Counted from the stretch's first letter, positions 24,307-34,562 are shown. The stretch: DNA of 41,818 nt from Patescibacteria group bacterium (GCA_022574775.1 JACZRI010000007.1:1-41818), one strand, 5' to 3'. Notes: generated by a model not told the origin, from the letters alone. Numbers and translations: made by a program.

Positions 24307-24453
24307 GATAAAAAGTTTTCCACAGGGTTACCTTTCTTTCTCTGCAGAATTTTTCTATAATAGACTAATTTTACTCGTATAAGCAAAGGTCGAAGGCTTG
24401 GGCAAATCGTGTCCAAAGCTCAAATATACAAGCTTAAATTTTTAAATATATCT

Positions 24454-24786
24454 ATGAATTTGGTAACTATCGGCCATTGGTCCTTACTCGGAGGAATTAT
24501 CTTGGCTGTTATTGCCGGCGCTGGCCTTACGCAAATTGCGGGATTAGCAGCGATTCTATTCATCTTAGGTTTGATTGTAGGTTTTCTCAATGTTACCGAG
24601 ACAGAGAGTACTCCATTCTTGGTAGCAGTAATCGCTTTGATTGTAATTGGAGTAGCTGGTTTGCAATTCGGTCAATTAAGCCCAATGGTCACAGCAATTC
24701 TTGAGAACTTCATTGCCTTTGTAGGAGCTGCCGGTCTTGTAGTGTCAATCAAACAAATACTCACTGTAGCCAAACCAACTTCCTAA
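24454..24786 (+). CDS. Small multi-TM membrane protein of unknown function
   Basis: MNLVTIGHWSLLGGIILAVIAGAGLTQIAGLAAILFILGLIVGFLNVTETESTPFLVAVIALIVIG. Confidence 0.7.
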   Translation: MNLVTIGHWSLLGGIILAVIAGAGLTQIAGLAAILFILGLIVGFLNVTETESTPFLVAVIALIVIGVAGLQFGQLSPMVTAILENFIAFVGAAGLVVSIKQILTVAKPTS

Positions 24787-24877
24787 AGTAGAAAAAAAAA
24801 GACTTGAGAATCTTTTGAGAACTAGTCTATGTTGGAATTATTCTGTTTTTGGTGTAGAATAAAGATGTAAAATATTT

Positions 24878-24908
24878 ATTGCCCATATTGCACAGCAATT
24901 TGGGCAAT
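24878..24908 (+). promoter_or_regulatory. Perfect nested hairpin in the dnaE 5' UTR
   Basis: ATTGCCCA-T-ATTGC-ACA-GCAAT-T-TGGGCAAT, downstream of TTGGAA(17)TAGAAT. Confidence 0.6.
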
Positions 24909-24934
24909 ATTTATGTTTCATTTATATTCCATTT

Positions 24935-27900
24935 ATGGATAAGAAATTCACTCATCTACACGTTCATAGCCACTATTCATTGCTTGACGGCCTACCTAAG
25001 ATAGACCAGCTTTTAGATTATGCGATAGAGCTGGGGATGAATTCTATAGCTTTAACCGATCATGGAAACTTATACGGAGCAATAGAATTTTATCAAAAAG
25101 CAAAGAAAAGAAACATCAAACCAATTTTGGGCTGCGAAATTTATTTAGCTCAGGAAGGAATGCTCAAAAAAAGGCCAAATATTGACGACAAAAGATATCA
25201 TATGATTTTGCTGGTGAAAAATGAAGAAGGGTATAAAAATTTAGTTAAACTAATAACGAAAGCACACCTTGAAGGATTCTATTATAAACCAAGAGTAGAT
25301 ATGGAGCTGCTTCAAAAATTATCTTCCGGCCTCATTGGTCTTTCGGGCTGCATGCAGGGAAAAATCTCAAGACTTATTATATCAAAAAACTTCAGAGAAG
25401 CAGAAAATATCTCTTTGCAATTCCAAGAAATCTTTGGAAAAGATAATTTTTATTTTGAGCTTCAAAACCACCCCAATCTTCCAGAGCAAAAGATTATAAA
25501 TGATGGCCTAGTTTATCTTTCTAAAAAATTGAGAATTCCAATTGTAGCCACACATGATATTCACTATTTAAAACCGGAAGATGCCAGAGCCCAAGATATT
25601 CTCATGCTTATTAATACAGGGGCCAACCCAAATGATTCAGAAAGATTAACGATGAATACTGATGATTTCTCGATGAAGAATGCAACTGAGATGGAAAAAC
25701 TTTTCAAAGATCTACCAGAAGCTATTGAAAATACTCAAAGAATCAAAGATAGCTGCAACTTCAATTTGCAATTTGGAAAAACCAAGCTTCCTTATTTTAA
25801 ACTTCCGGAAGGTAAAACTGAAAATGAGTACCTTAAAGAACTCTCTTATCAAGGTATAGAAAAAAGAAAAATAAAGAAAACAAAAGAAATTATTGAAAGG
25901 CTGGAATACGAGTTATCAGTTATTAAAAAAACAGGTTTTGCTCACTATTTCTTAATTGTTCAGGATTTCGTCAACTGGGCAAGAGGAAAAAGAATCACAG
26001 TAGGTCCAGGTCGCGGATCGGTCGCAGGGTCTCTGGTAGCTTATCTTTTGAAAATCACCAATGTTGATCCTTTAAAATATAATTTATTGTTTGAAAGATT
26101 TTTAGGAGAGGGAAGAATATCTCTTCCTGATATTGACCTTGATTTTGCTGACACAAGAAGAGATGAGGTAATAGATTATGTTGCACAAAAATACGGAAGA
26201 AAAAAAGTAGCGCAAATCATAACATTCGGAACAATGGCGGCAAAAGCCGTAGTGCGTGATGTTGGAAGAGCTTTAGGGTACGACTACAGCTTTTGCGACA
26301 AGATTGCTAAAATGATTCCTATGCAGTTTACACTGGAAGAAACTTTAGAAAAAGTAAAAGAATTTCGGCTTCTTTACGATCAAGATGAAAAAGCAAAAGA
26401 ATTAATTGATCTTTCCAAAAAATTAGAAGGAGTAGCGCGTCACGCCTCAACGCATGCCTGCGGAGTGGTAATCTCTTCTGAAAACTTAGAAAATATTATT
26501 CCCCTGCAACACCCCACCCAAAACGATACGGTTATTATCACTCAGTATGAAATGAATGCTATTGAAAATTTGGGTTTATTGAAAATGGATTTTCTCGGTT
26601 TAAAGAATCTAACCATCATTGAAGACACTTTGTCTAGAATTTATAAAGTTAGAGATATTAAATTAGATATAGAAAACATTCCATTAGACGACAAAAAAAC
26701 TTACGAGCTTTTACGGAACGCAGATAGTACAGGCATCTTTCAGCTTGAAAGTTCGGGTATGAAAAGATATTTGAAAGAATTAAAGCCGAATGAATTTGAA
26801 GACATAGTGGCCCTTATCGCGCTCTATCGCCCAGGCCCAATGGAGTTAATTCCTGAATATATTAAGAGAAAGCATAAAAAAAAGAAAGTTGAGTACATCC
26901 ATCCGAAACTAAAACCGATTTTACAAAACACTTATGGAATTTGCATCTACCAGGAACAGCTAATGGAAATTGCCAAGCAATTAGCAGGATTAACGCTTGC
27001 TGAAGCTGATATTTTAAGGAAGGCTGTTGGAAAGAAAATTGAATCTCTCTTAATTGCCCAAAAAGAAAAGATGATGAAAGGAATGGAAAAAAATGGAATA
27101 CAGAAAGAAGTTGCTCAAAAAATTTGGAACTGGATTCTGCCTTTTGCCCGTTATGGATTTAATAAAAGTCATTCTACCTCCTATGCTATGTTGGCCTATC
27201 AAACAGCCTATCTTAAAACTCATTATGCCGTAGAATTTATGTCTGCCCTTTTAACTTCAGAAAAGACGGACGTTGACAGAATAGGATTTTTAATCGGAGA
27301 GTGTAATAAAATGGGGATCAAAGTTCTTCCTCCTGATATAAATGAAAGTTTTAGAAACTTTAGCGTAATACCAAAAGAAAATAAAATAAGATTTGGCTTG
27401 TTTGCTATTAAAAATGTCGGACATAATATTGTCTCTGTAATCGTAGAAGAAAAAAAAGAAAAAGGACCATTCAAGTCAATCTTTGACTTTATCTCCAGGA
27501 TAGATTCGAAAAACCTGCACAAAAAATCTCTGGAGAGTATTGTGAAGGCTGGCTGTTTTGATAAACTGGAGGAGAGAAACAAAATCCTTTCTAATTTAGA
27601 AAAATTATTAGAATGGAGCAGGAATAATCAAAAAACTAAAATGCAGGGTCAAAAGGCTCTCTTTGAAGAGAAAAACGGCTTTAATATAAATTCTCATTTT
27701 ACCTTAGATGACACAAAACCTGCCACTAAAACAGAAAAGTTAAACTGGGAGAAGGAATTGCTGGGTCTTTATATCACCTCTCATCCTTTAGAAAATTTCG
27801 GGGGGGTTTTCAGTAAAAAAGTCTGGCCAATCTCTAAAATTTCAGCAGATCTCTCGCAAAGAGTAATAAAAATTGGAGGAATAATTTCTCGTGTAAAAAA

Positions 27901-28114
27901 AATAATGACGAAAACAGGAAGACCAATGCTTTTTTTGAGTTTAGAAGATTTGACAGATAAAATTGAGGTTGTTGCCTTTCCAAGGATTGTTGAGAAAAAC
28001 CCGACTATTTTTCAAGAAAATAAAATCGTCCTGATTTCAGGCAGAGTTGACAACAGAGAAGGAATTCCCAAGATAATTTGCGAAGAAATAGAAGAAATAG
28101 TTGAAAGTAGTTAA
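24935..28114 (+). CDS. dnaE: DNA polymerase III alpha subunit
   Basis: FTHLHVHSHYSLLDGLPKIDQL (PHP), GPGRGSVAGSLVAYLL, PDIDLDFADTRRDEVI, C-terminal OB fold. Confidence 0.98.
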   Translation: MDKKFTHLHVHSHYSLLDGLPKIDQLLDYAIELGMNSIALTDHGNLYGAIEFYQKAKKRNIKPILGCEIYLAQEGMLKKRPNIDDKRYHMILLVKNEEGYKNLVKLITKAHLEGFYYKPRVDMELLQKLSSGLIGLSGCMQGKISRLIISKNFREAENISLQFQEIFGKDNFYFELQNHPNLPEQKIINDGLVYLSKKLRIPIVATHDIHYLKPEDARAQDILMLINTGANPNDSERLTMNTDDFSMKNATEMEKLFKDLPEAIENTQRIKDSCNFNLQFGKTKLPYFKLPEGKTENEYLKELSYQGIEKRKIKKTKEIIERLEYELSVIKKTGFAHYFLIVQDFVNWARGKRITVGPGRGSVAGSLVAYLLKITNVDPLKYNLLFERFLGEGRISLPDIDLDFADTRRDEVIDYVAQKYGRKKVAQIITFGTMAAKAVVRDVGRALGYDYSFCDKIAKMIPMQFTLEETLEKVKEFRLLYDQDEKAKELIDLSKKLEGVARHASTHACGVVISSENLENIIPLQHPTQNDTVIITQYEMNAIENLGLLKMDFLGLKNLTIIEDTLSRIYKVRDIKLDIENIPLDDKKTYELLRNADSTGIFQLESSGMKRYLKELKPNEFEDIVALIALYRPGPMELIPEYIKRKHKKKKVEYIHPKLKPILQNTYGICIYQEQLMEIAKQLAGLTLAEADILRKAVGKKIESLLIAQKEKMMKGMEKNGIQKEVAQKIWNWILPFARYGFNKSHSTSYAMLAYQTAYLKTHYAVEFMSALLTSEKTDVDRIGFLIGECNKMGIKVLPPDINESFRNFSVIPKENKIRFGLFAIKNVGHNIVSVIVEEKKEKGPFKSIFDFISRIDSKNLHKKSLESIVKAGCFDKLEERNKILSNLEKLLEWSRNNQKTKMQGQKALFEEKNGFNINSHFTLDDTKPATKTEKLNWEKELLGLYITSHPLENFGGVFSKKVWPISKISADLSQRVIKIGGIISRVKKIMTKTGRPMLFLSLEDLTDKIEVVAFPRIVEKNPTIFQENKIVLISGRVDNREGIPKIICEEIEEIVESS

Positions 28115-28148
28115 TCAGGAATTAGCTTTTTAGCTTATTAGCTTTTAA

Positions 28149-28176
28149 ACCGAGAACTGTTCTCGGTGTTTTATTT
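28149..28176 (+). terminator. Intrinsic terminator after dnaE
   Basis: ACCGAGAA-CTG-TTCTCGGTGTTTTATTTT. Confidence 0.75.
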
Positions 28177-28267
28177 TGCCTTTGAGGTTTTTATGATAGA
28201 ATAGAACTATTAAAGATTTATGATAAAAAAAAGGAGGCCCTCCTTCGCCCTCGCATCCGTCAAAACT

Positions 28268-30004
28268 ATGTCTGACAAAAAGGCTACGGAGGGTAAACAA
28301 AAAATAGATACAATTAGGCACTCGCTTGCACATATAATGGCGGCTGCGATCCAGGAATTATTTCCTGGAACAAAGTTTGGAATTGGACCGGTTATTAAAA
28401 ATGGCTTTTATTATGACTTTGATCTAAAAAATGGTTTGGCTTCAGATGATTTGCCAAAAACTGAGGCGAAAATGAGAGAATTTATTAAACAAGATATTGC
28501 TTTCAAAAAGAAATTAATTTCAAAAAAGGAAACTGAGAGAATTTTTAAAAATCAACCCTATAAATTAGAGTTGATAAAAGAAGTGCCAGGAAAGAAAGTA
28601 TCCACATATGAATCAGGTAAGTTTTTAGATCTTTGTTTGGGACCTCATGTAAAATCCACTAAAGAAATTCCTCCAGATTCCTTCAAATTAACAAAAATTG
28701 CAGGAGCTTACTGGCGAGGATCTGAAAAAAACCCTATGCTTACCAGAATTTACGGGGTAGCTTTCGCTAATAAAAAAGAGTTGAATAATTATTTAAGATT
28801 ACAGACAGAAATAGAAAAAAGAAATCATCGAAAATTAGGGACCCAGCTTGATTTATTCAGTTTCCACGAGGTATCGCCCGGGGCTGCTTTCTGGCATCCA
28901 AAAGGAATGATTATAATAAAAGAGCTTGAAAAATGGTGGAGGCAAGAACACGAAAAGAGAGGATATCTGGAAACCTCCACGCCAACAATAGTCAAAAAAG
29001 AATTATTTGAACAATCCGGCCATTGGAAACATTATAAGGAAAATATTTTCACTTTTGATGTAGAAGGGCAAATCTTCGTTTTAAAACCCATGAACTGCCC
29101 AGAGAGTACTATTATTTATTCAAGCAAAATTCGGAGTTATAAAGATTTACCCCTCAGGCTTTCTGAAATTGGTAATTTGTATCGCAATGAACTATCTGGA
29201 GTGCTAGCTGGGCTTTTCCGCGTTAGACAGCTTACTATGGATGACGCCCATATTTATTGTACTCCAGAACAAATCCAAACGGAAATAAAGAATATTTTAA
29301 AATTTATTCAAGAATTTTATCGTTTATTTAAGTTGAATCCTGAATTCAAATTAGCCACACGCCCCGAAAATTATATGGGAGATAAAAAACTTTGGAAAAA
29401 AGCAGAAAAGGCCCTCGAATTTAGTCTCAAACAAAGGAAAATAAAATATGAATTAAAACCAAAAGATGGAGCTTTCTACGGTCCCAAAATAGATGTCCAT
29501 ATTACCGATGCCCTGGAAAGATCCTGGCAAATAGCAACCGTGCAGTTAGACTTCCAAATGCCAGAACGTTTTCAACTCACCTATATTGACCAGAAAGGAA
29601 GAAAAAAAAGACCAGTGATAATCCACCGCGCTATCTTTGGATCTTTTGAAAGATTTATTGGAATTTTACTCGAGCATTACGCAGGAGCTCTTCCCTTGTG
29701 GTTATCTCCTATTCAAATTTGGATAATCCCCGTTGGCTCCCGTCACAAAAAGTATGCAAAAACTCTGAAAGAAAAGCTCTCTGCCTTAAGTATTCGAGTA
29801 GAAACAAAAGATACAGCTGAAACTGTTTCAAAAAAAATCCGAGATGGAGAACTCCAAAAAATACCCTATCTTTTAGTAGTTGGAGATAAAGAAATGGCGA
29901 AAAAAGGGGTTCGGGTAAGAGAAAAAGGTAAGGGAGATATTGGAGTAATGAAATTAAATAAATTTCTGGAAAGAGTTAGAAAAGAGATCAAAGGAAAAAA
30001 ATGA
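28268..30004 (+). CDS. thrS: Threonyl-tRNA synthetase
   Basis: RHSLAHIMAAAIQELFPG, KPMNCPESTIIY, GAFYGPKIDVHI, PVIIHRAIFGSFERFIGILLEHYAGALPLWLSP; start trimmed from 28220. Confidence 0.96.
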   Translation: MSDKKATEGKQKIDTIRHSLAHIMAAAIQELFPGTKFGIGPVIKNGFYYDFDLKNGLASDDLPKTEAKMREFIKQDIAFKKKLISKKETERIFKNQPYKLELIKEVPGKKVSTYESGKFLDLCLGPHVKSTKEIPPDSFKLTKIAGAYWRGSEKNPMLTRIYGVAFANKKELNNYLRLQTEIEKRNHRKLGTQLDLFSFHEVSPGAAFWHPKGMIIIKELEKWWRQEHEKRGYLETSTPTIVKKELFEQSGHWKHYKENIFTFDVEGQIFVLKPMNCPESTIIYSSKIRSYKDLPLRLSEIGNLYRNELSGVLAGLFRVRQLTMDDAHIYCTPEQIQTEIKNILKFIQEFYRLFKLNPEFKLATRPENYMGDKKLWKKAEKALEFSLKQRKIKYELKPKDGAFYGPKIDVHITDALERSWQIATVQLDFQMPERFQLTYIDQKGRKKRPVIIHRAIFGSFERFIGILLEHYAGALPLWLSPIQIWIIPVGSRHKKYAKTLKEKLSALSIRVETKDTAETVSKKIRDGELQKIPYLLVVGDKEMAKKGVRVREKGKGDIGVMKLNKFLERVRKEIKGKK

Positions 30005-30077
30005 CCAATAGCCAATAACTATGGATTCAGACATTAAATATTTAAGAATTAGACATTAATTAGAAATTAGACAATTT

Positions 30078-31745
30078 ATGGCAGATTTATCCCAACCAAC
30101 CAAGAAATTAATCTCCAGATATCAAGCTTGGCACCAATCTCTCCAAAAAAAAGAAGAGATTCCTGTGCTACACGTGGATGAAGTCGCCAGCAAGGTGGCT
30201 GCTTTTTATGAGAAAATAAGAGGGGTTATTGAATGGAGGGAAGAACATTTATTAAGAAAAACAGCTATTGAGAGAATATTAAAAAGGAGATTGCTTTTAA
30301 TAAAAGAAGGAGAAAAAATTGCTCTTCCTTTTGTTTTGGAATTAATTAGAGGAGGTCATTTCCCGAACGACACGATTGAAGAATCAAAAGTAAAAGAGAT
30401 ACAGAAAATAATAGATAAATATATTTTTATTCTCAAAAATAAACCAAATAGAGCTGAAAAAGAGAAATCCCAGACCAGAGCAAGTTTTGGTGCGGGACCA
30501 ACTCCGCACCGAAATGAAGTTTCTGGTACGGGGCTTCAGCTCTACAACTGGCTTCTAGGAATTGCAGCATGTGAAGTGGAAGAATGCCTTTCTTATCCTT
30601 TAAAAGAAAACGCTCTAATTGAATATATGACGGATATAATGAAAGAACGGATTGTGGTAAAAGAAGGGGCGATTGTTATCGGAGGAATCATGGAAGCAGA
30701 AAAAAATACCCAAATTTATATTGCCTGCCAGAGAGCTCTTTTTAAAATGGATCCTTCTTTAATAAGTTTCCATCTTTTGGAGCAAAAATTCTCAAACTGG
30801 TCTTCACTGACTCAAGAAGAACTGAAAGAGTTAGCCCAAAACATCTATTCTATAAAAGAAGGTGTTGAGATGGATTTAGCTCATCCTTTATCTGAAAAAT
30901 TTTATTCAATCTGCGAAAAATATGATACGCCTTATTTAATTTTAGGGGACATTATTTCGCAAAACCAAGAAAAAGCTGCTGAAGTTCTATCCAATCCAGA
31001 AGAATTGGAAGGCCTTATCACGCAAACCTATCAACAAAGGCTTCAAAAACTAAAAGAAAAAATCAAAAGGGCAGCCATCTACAGCACTATTTCAATTTTT
31101 GTTACCAAAATTCTTTTAGTTTTAGCGGTTGAAGCTCCCTTTGATAAATATATAACCGGCCAATTTGACTATTTAACTTTAGGATTAAATACCTTCATCC
31201 CACCATTTATAATGATGGTTATGATAGCTACCATTCGTTCACCAGCACAGGAAAATCTCCAAAAAGTGATAATGGAATTTATGAAAATAACCAAAGAGAT
31301 AGAAAGAAAGGAAACCTATCAAATAAAAGCCTTGCACAAAATGGGCTTTATAATGAAAAGTGCGTTGTTAATTTTTTATGTCTTTAGTTTCATTATATCT
31401 TTTGGTACTATTATATGGGGACTTCAAAAATTAAATTTCGGTATTCCTTCTATTCTTATATTTCTTCTCTTTATTTCTTTAATTTTATTTACCTCAACCA
31501 GAATTAGACAAAGAGCAAAGGAACTGCATGTAGGAGATGAAAAAGAAAGCATTTTAACCTCCATCTTTGACTTTCTTACCTTACCTCTCGTTCAAGTAGG
31601 AAGATTTATCTCTAAGAAATGGGAGAGATATAATATTTTGGTAGTTTTGTTGAATATTCTCATTGAACTTCCATTCCAGCTTTTCACTGAATTCTTAGAA
31701 CAATGGAGATATTTCTTAAAAGAAAAAAAAGAAGAAATCCACTAA
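30078..31745 (+). CDS. Hypothetical protein with C-terminal TM helices
   Basis: 555 aa; hydrophobic segments near 335-395 and 430-485; no recognised family. Confidence 0.7.
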   Translation: MADLSQPTKKLISRYQAWHQSLQKKEEIPVLHVDEVASKVAAFYEKIRGVIEWREEHLLRKTAIERILKRRLLLIKEGEKIALPFVLELIRGGHFPNDTIEESKVKEIQKIIDKYIFILKNKPNRAEKEKSQTRASFGAGPTPHRNEVSGTGLQLYNWLLGIAACEVEECLSYPLKENALIEYMTDIMKERIVVKEGAIVIGGIMEAEKNTQIYIACQRALFKMDPSLISFHLLEQKFSNWSSLTQEELKELAQNIYSIKEGVEMDLAHPLSEKFYSICEKYDTPYLILGDIISQNQEKAAEVLSNPEELEGLITQTYQQRLQKLKEKIKRAAIYSTISIFVTKILLVLAVEAPFDKYITGQFDYLTLGLNTFIPPFIMMVMIATIRSPAQENLQKVIMEFMKITKEIERKETYQIKALHKMGFIMKSALLIFYVFSFIISFGTIIWGLQKLNFGIPSILIFLLFISLILFTSTRIRQRAKELHVGDEKESILTSIFDFLTLPLVQVGRFISKKWERYNILVVLLNILIELPFQLFTEFLEQWRYFLKEKKEEIH

Positions 31746-31835
31746 TGCAATCCTAATCTACGAATTACATCCTAATATACGAATCATTCATTCGGAGCAT
31801 TCGGATATAATTCGGAACATTCAGATTATATTTTT

Positions 31836-33302
31836 ATGTCTAACGCAGCCAAACTTTTTATCATCATACTTACTATTGGATTTTTAGGATTGGGTTTTTC
31901 TGTTTTTGCCCAAGACGTAACTGAAGAAGTGGACCTAGATGAAAATATTCAAGCAGAGGATTTAGAGGTTGAAGATCCTCGAATCTTGCCAGATAGTCCA
32001 TTTTACTTCCTAAAAAACTGGGGTAGAGGTATTCGCTCTTTATTTGCCTTCAGCCCCTTAGCCAAGTCTGAATTAAGATCAAGGTTTGCCAATGAAAAAT
32101 TGATAGAAATAAAAAAGATGGTAGAAAAGAAAAAAGGCTTTGAAGCAATTAAAAAAGCAACAGACAGTTATCAAAAAGAAATAGAAAAAATTCGATCTGA
32201 GGCCGCAAAAATCAAAGAAAAAGCAAGAGAAAATCCAAAGGTTGAAAAATTTTTAGACAAATTTATTCACCAGCAAATATTGCATCAAAAACTCCTGCAA
32301 AGATTAGAGAATCAAGTACCAGAACAGGCTTTTGAGAAAATAAAAGAAACCAGAGAACGACACTTGGAAAAGTTTCAAGAGGTTATGTTAAGATTAGAGG
32401 ATAGAAAAGAAAAAATTACTGAAAAACTAAATGACGTTTTGGAGAAACAAAAAGGGAGCCGCTTTAAACACTTCAAAAACTTAGAAATTTTGTTAGAGCT
32501 TGAAGAAAAAGTGCCGGAAAACGCAAAGGAAGCCATAAGAAAAGCTCAGGAAAATTCTCTCACAAGACTGAAAGATAATTTAGAAAATATGTCTCCTGAA
32601 GACCAAGATAAATTCAAGGAGTATTTAGAAAAAATTTCCGGAGAAAAAGAAAAGCATCTGGAAATTATAGAGAATCTCAGATTAGAAGCCAAAGAAATAC
32701 CTTCTGAATTAAGAAAAACATTAGAGGACGAAAGAATAAGAATACTAAAGGAATTAAAAGAAACATTAGAGAAATCATCAAGATTTCCTCTCTGTCCTCG
32801 CCTTGTCTGGATTGATCCGGGATCTTGTACTGCAGGAAGAATAATTATTGAAAGGGATTCTCGGGGCTGTCCTCTAGCCCCAAAATGTGTAATAACGGCT
32901 TCCCCACCCCCATCCCTTCCTCCTGAAGGACAAGTTTGTATCGCATTATTTGATCCGGTCTGTGGGAAAGACGAAAAAACCTATTCCAACGAGTGTTTTG
33001 CAAAAATAGCTAGGGTGGAGGTAGATTATAAAGGAGTGTGTAGAGAATATGAATATTATATTCACGGCACCTTTACTCGCGAGGCAAGCGATGAGAACAT
33101 TAAAGATCTACTGAGAATAGCAGAAAGATTTCAGGCTGGCGCAGGTATTATGGAGAGCTTCCCTATGCAATTTCAAGTTTACCCGCTTATCAACGAGAAT
33201 TGTCCTGAGGTAAGAAGAATTTTGGGTACACGTGAATACATCACCCATTTTAGTGATTGTAGATCAAGACCCACTCAGCCGTCGCCTGGGTTGCGGGAAT
33301 AA
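31836..33302 (+). CDS. Secreted DUF5667-like coiled-coil protein with C-terminal Cys-rich and Kazal-like modules
   Basis: Signal peptide; PDSPFYFLKNWGRGIRSLFAFSPLAKSELRSRFANEKL; C-terminal CIALFDPVCGKDEKTYSNECFAKIARVEVDYKGVC is Kazal-like. Confidence 0.75.
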   Translation: MSNAAKLFIIILTIGFLGLGFSVFAQDVTEEVDLDENIQAEDLEVEDPRILPDSPFYFLKNWGRGIRSLFAFSPLAKSELRSRFANEKLIEIKKMVEKKKGFEAIKKATDSYQKEIEKIRSEAAKIKEKARENPKVEKFLDKFIHQQILHQKLLQRLENQVPEQAFEKIKETRERHLEKFQEVMLRLEDRKEKITEKLNDVLEKQKGSRFKHFKNLEILLELEEKVPENAKEAIRKAQENSLTRLKDNLENMSPEDQDKFKEYLEKISGEKEKHLEIIENLRLEAKEIPSELRKTLEDERIRILKELKETLEKSSRFPLCPRLVWIDPGSCTAGRIIIERDSRGCPLAPKCVITASPPPSLPPEGQVCIALFDPVCGKDEKTYSNECFAKIARVEVDYKGVCREYEYYIHGTFTREASDENIKDLLRIAERFQAGAGIMESFPMQFQVYPLINENCPEVRRILGTREYITHFSDCRSRPTQPSPGLRE

Positions 33303-33354
33303 CCAGTAGAGAAAGAACTTTTACCTTAAACCAGCTCAGAGGAATTCTGTTCTT

Positions 33355-33381
33355 AAAAACCTCGTTGAAAGCGAGGTTTTT
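33355..33381 (+). terminator. Intrinsic terminator after 33302
   Basis: AAAAACCTCG-TTGAAAG-CGAGGTTTTT. Confidence 0.75.
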
Positions 33382-33419
33382 GAGTTAAAAAAAATCGAAA
33401 AATTTGTTAAGATTAAGAT

Positions 33420-34334
33420 ATGGAAAAAACAAAGCCTAAATTAATTGTTATTCTAGGGCAAACAGCTTCCGGAAAAAGCAGTTTGGCGATTAAGCTCGCT
33501 AAAAAATTTGATGGAGAAATTGTTTCTGCTGACTCCCGGCAAATTTATCGAGGAATGGATATTGGGACAGCAAAACTACTCAATCATGAAAGTATCCCCC
33601 ATCACTTGATTGACATCGTGAATCCTGACGAGGAATTTACTCTTGCTGAATACAAGAAAATTGCTGTTAGGAAAATTAACGAAATCCTTGAAAGAGGAAA
33701 AATCCCTTTTTTGGTTGGAGGCACTGGTCTTTATGTTAAAGCGGTTGTTGATAATTTTGGGATTCCAAAAGTTGCCTCTAATAAAGCTTTAAGGAAAAAA
33801 TTAGAAAAGAAACCTACTCAAGAACTTTTTGAAGATTTGAAGCGGTTTGATCCAAAAACAGCAGAAAGTATTGATTCTAAAAATAAAAGAAGGTTAATTC
33901 GGGCCTTGGAGGTAAAAATCTTTTCTGGAGTTTCTTTTGTTTCGGCTAAAAAAATTGCGGATCCCTATTTTAATACATTACAAATTGGAATCAAAATCTC
34001 GCGTGAAAAACTTTATAAAAATATTGACCAAAGAGTAGAAGAACAAATTGAAATGGGGCTAGAATCAGAAGTTAAGAGTATATTTGAAGAGCTCTCTGAA
34101 AAAATAGAAAAAGAAAAGATTTGGTCTTTACCCTCAATGTCTGGAATTTGCTATCAGGAATTTAAAGAATATTTTGAAGCTAAAACAGGGTTAGAGAAAG
34201 TTATTCAAAAAATCAAACTTCACAACCGTCAATATGCAAGGCGCCAGATGACCTGGTTTAAAAGAGACAAAAGGATTCATTGGATTGAAAAGCCAGAAAC
34301 AGCAGAAAAATTAATCTCAGAATTTTTAAGCTGA
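33420..34334 (+). CDS. miaA: tRNA dimethylallyltransferase MiaA
   Basis: IVILGQTASGKSSLAIKLAKKFDGEIVSADSRQIYRGMDIGTAK; RQYARRQMTWFKRD; ends in TGA. Confidence 0.97.
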   Translation: MEKTKPKLIVILGQTASGKSSLAIKLAKKFDGEIVSADSRQIYRGMDIGTAKLLNHESIPHHLIDIVNPDEEFTLAEYKKIAVRKINEILERGKIPFLVGGTGLYVKAVVDNFGIPKVASNKALRKKLEKKPTQELFEDLKRFDPKTAESIDSKNKRRLIRALEVKIFSGVSFVSAKKIADPYFNTLQIGIKISREKLYKNIDQRVEEQIEMGLESEVKSIFEELSEKIEKEKIWSLPSMSGICYQEFKEYFEAKTGLEKVIQKIKLHNRQYARRQMTWFKRDKRIHWIEKPETAEKLISEFLS

Positions 34335-34562
34335 CAAAAAGAGGTCTCTTAGAGACCTCTTGTTTCCAAAAGGACAAAAGGCAGAAGATACTCCCGACCA
34401 AAACTCATAGTTCAATGATTGGTAGAATCGAACTTCATTCGTCATCCGATTCAAGCATAAAATCTGGGGCAATAACGCTACAGCCATCACAGATTCGCTA
34501 AACACAATCAGGAATTCAAGTAAAGAAACTGCTCTTTCTTCCCCCCAAAAACTCTCCTCCAT
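34326..34562 (-). CDS. Hypothetical small protein
   Basis: 78 aa; AAAGGAGG SD; hairpin terminator 34340-34360 overlaps its 3' end. Confidence 0.5.
   Translation of the reverse strand: MEESFWGEERAVSLLEFLIVFSESVMAVALLPQILCLNRMTNEVRFYQSLNYEFWSGVSSAFCPFGNKRSLRDLFLSA
34340..34360 (-). terminator. Hairpin terminator between convergent miaA and ORF 34326-34562
   Basis: AGAGGTCTC-TAA-GAGACCTCT-TTTTG on minus. Confidence 0.6.

Noticed and set aside
27223-27582. Antisense ORF within dnaE
   Set aside because: No SD or recognisable domain; expected shadow ORF of a well-supported gene.
24935-28114. Split intein or intron in dnaE
   Set aside because: The 1059-aa frame is continuous across PHP, polymerase and OB regions, with no intein-like insertion seen.
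34332-34334. Alternative code with UGA as glycine (Gracilibacteria/SR1 type)
   Set aside because: UGA terminates miaA at the expected length and conserved genes do not read through UGA.
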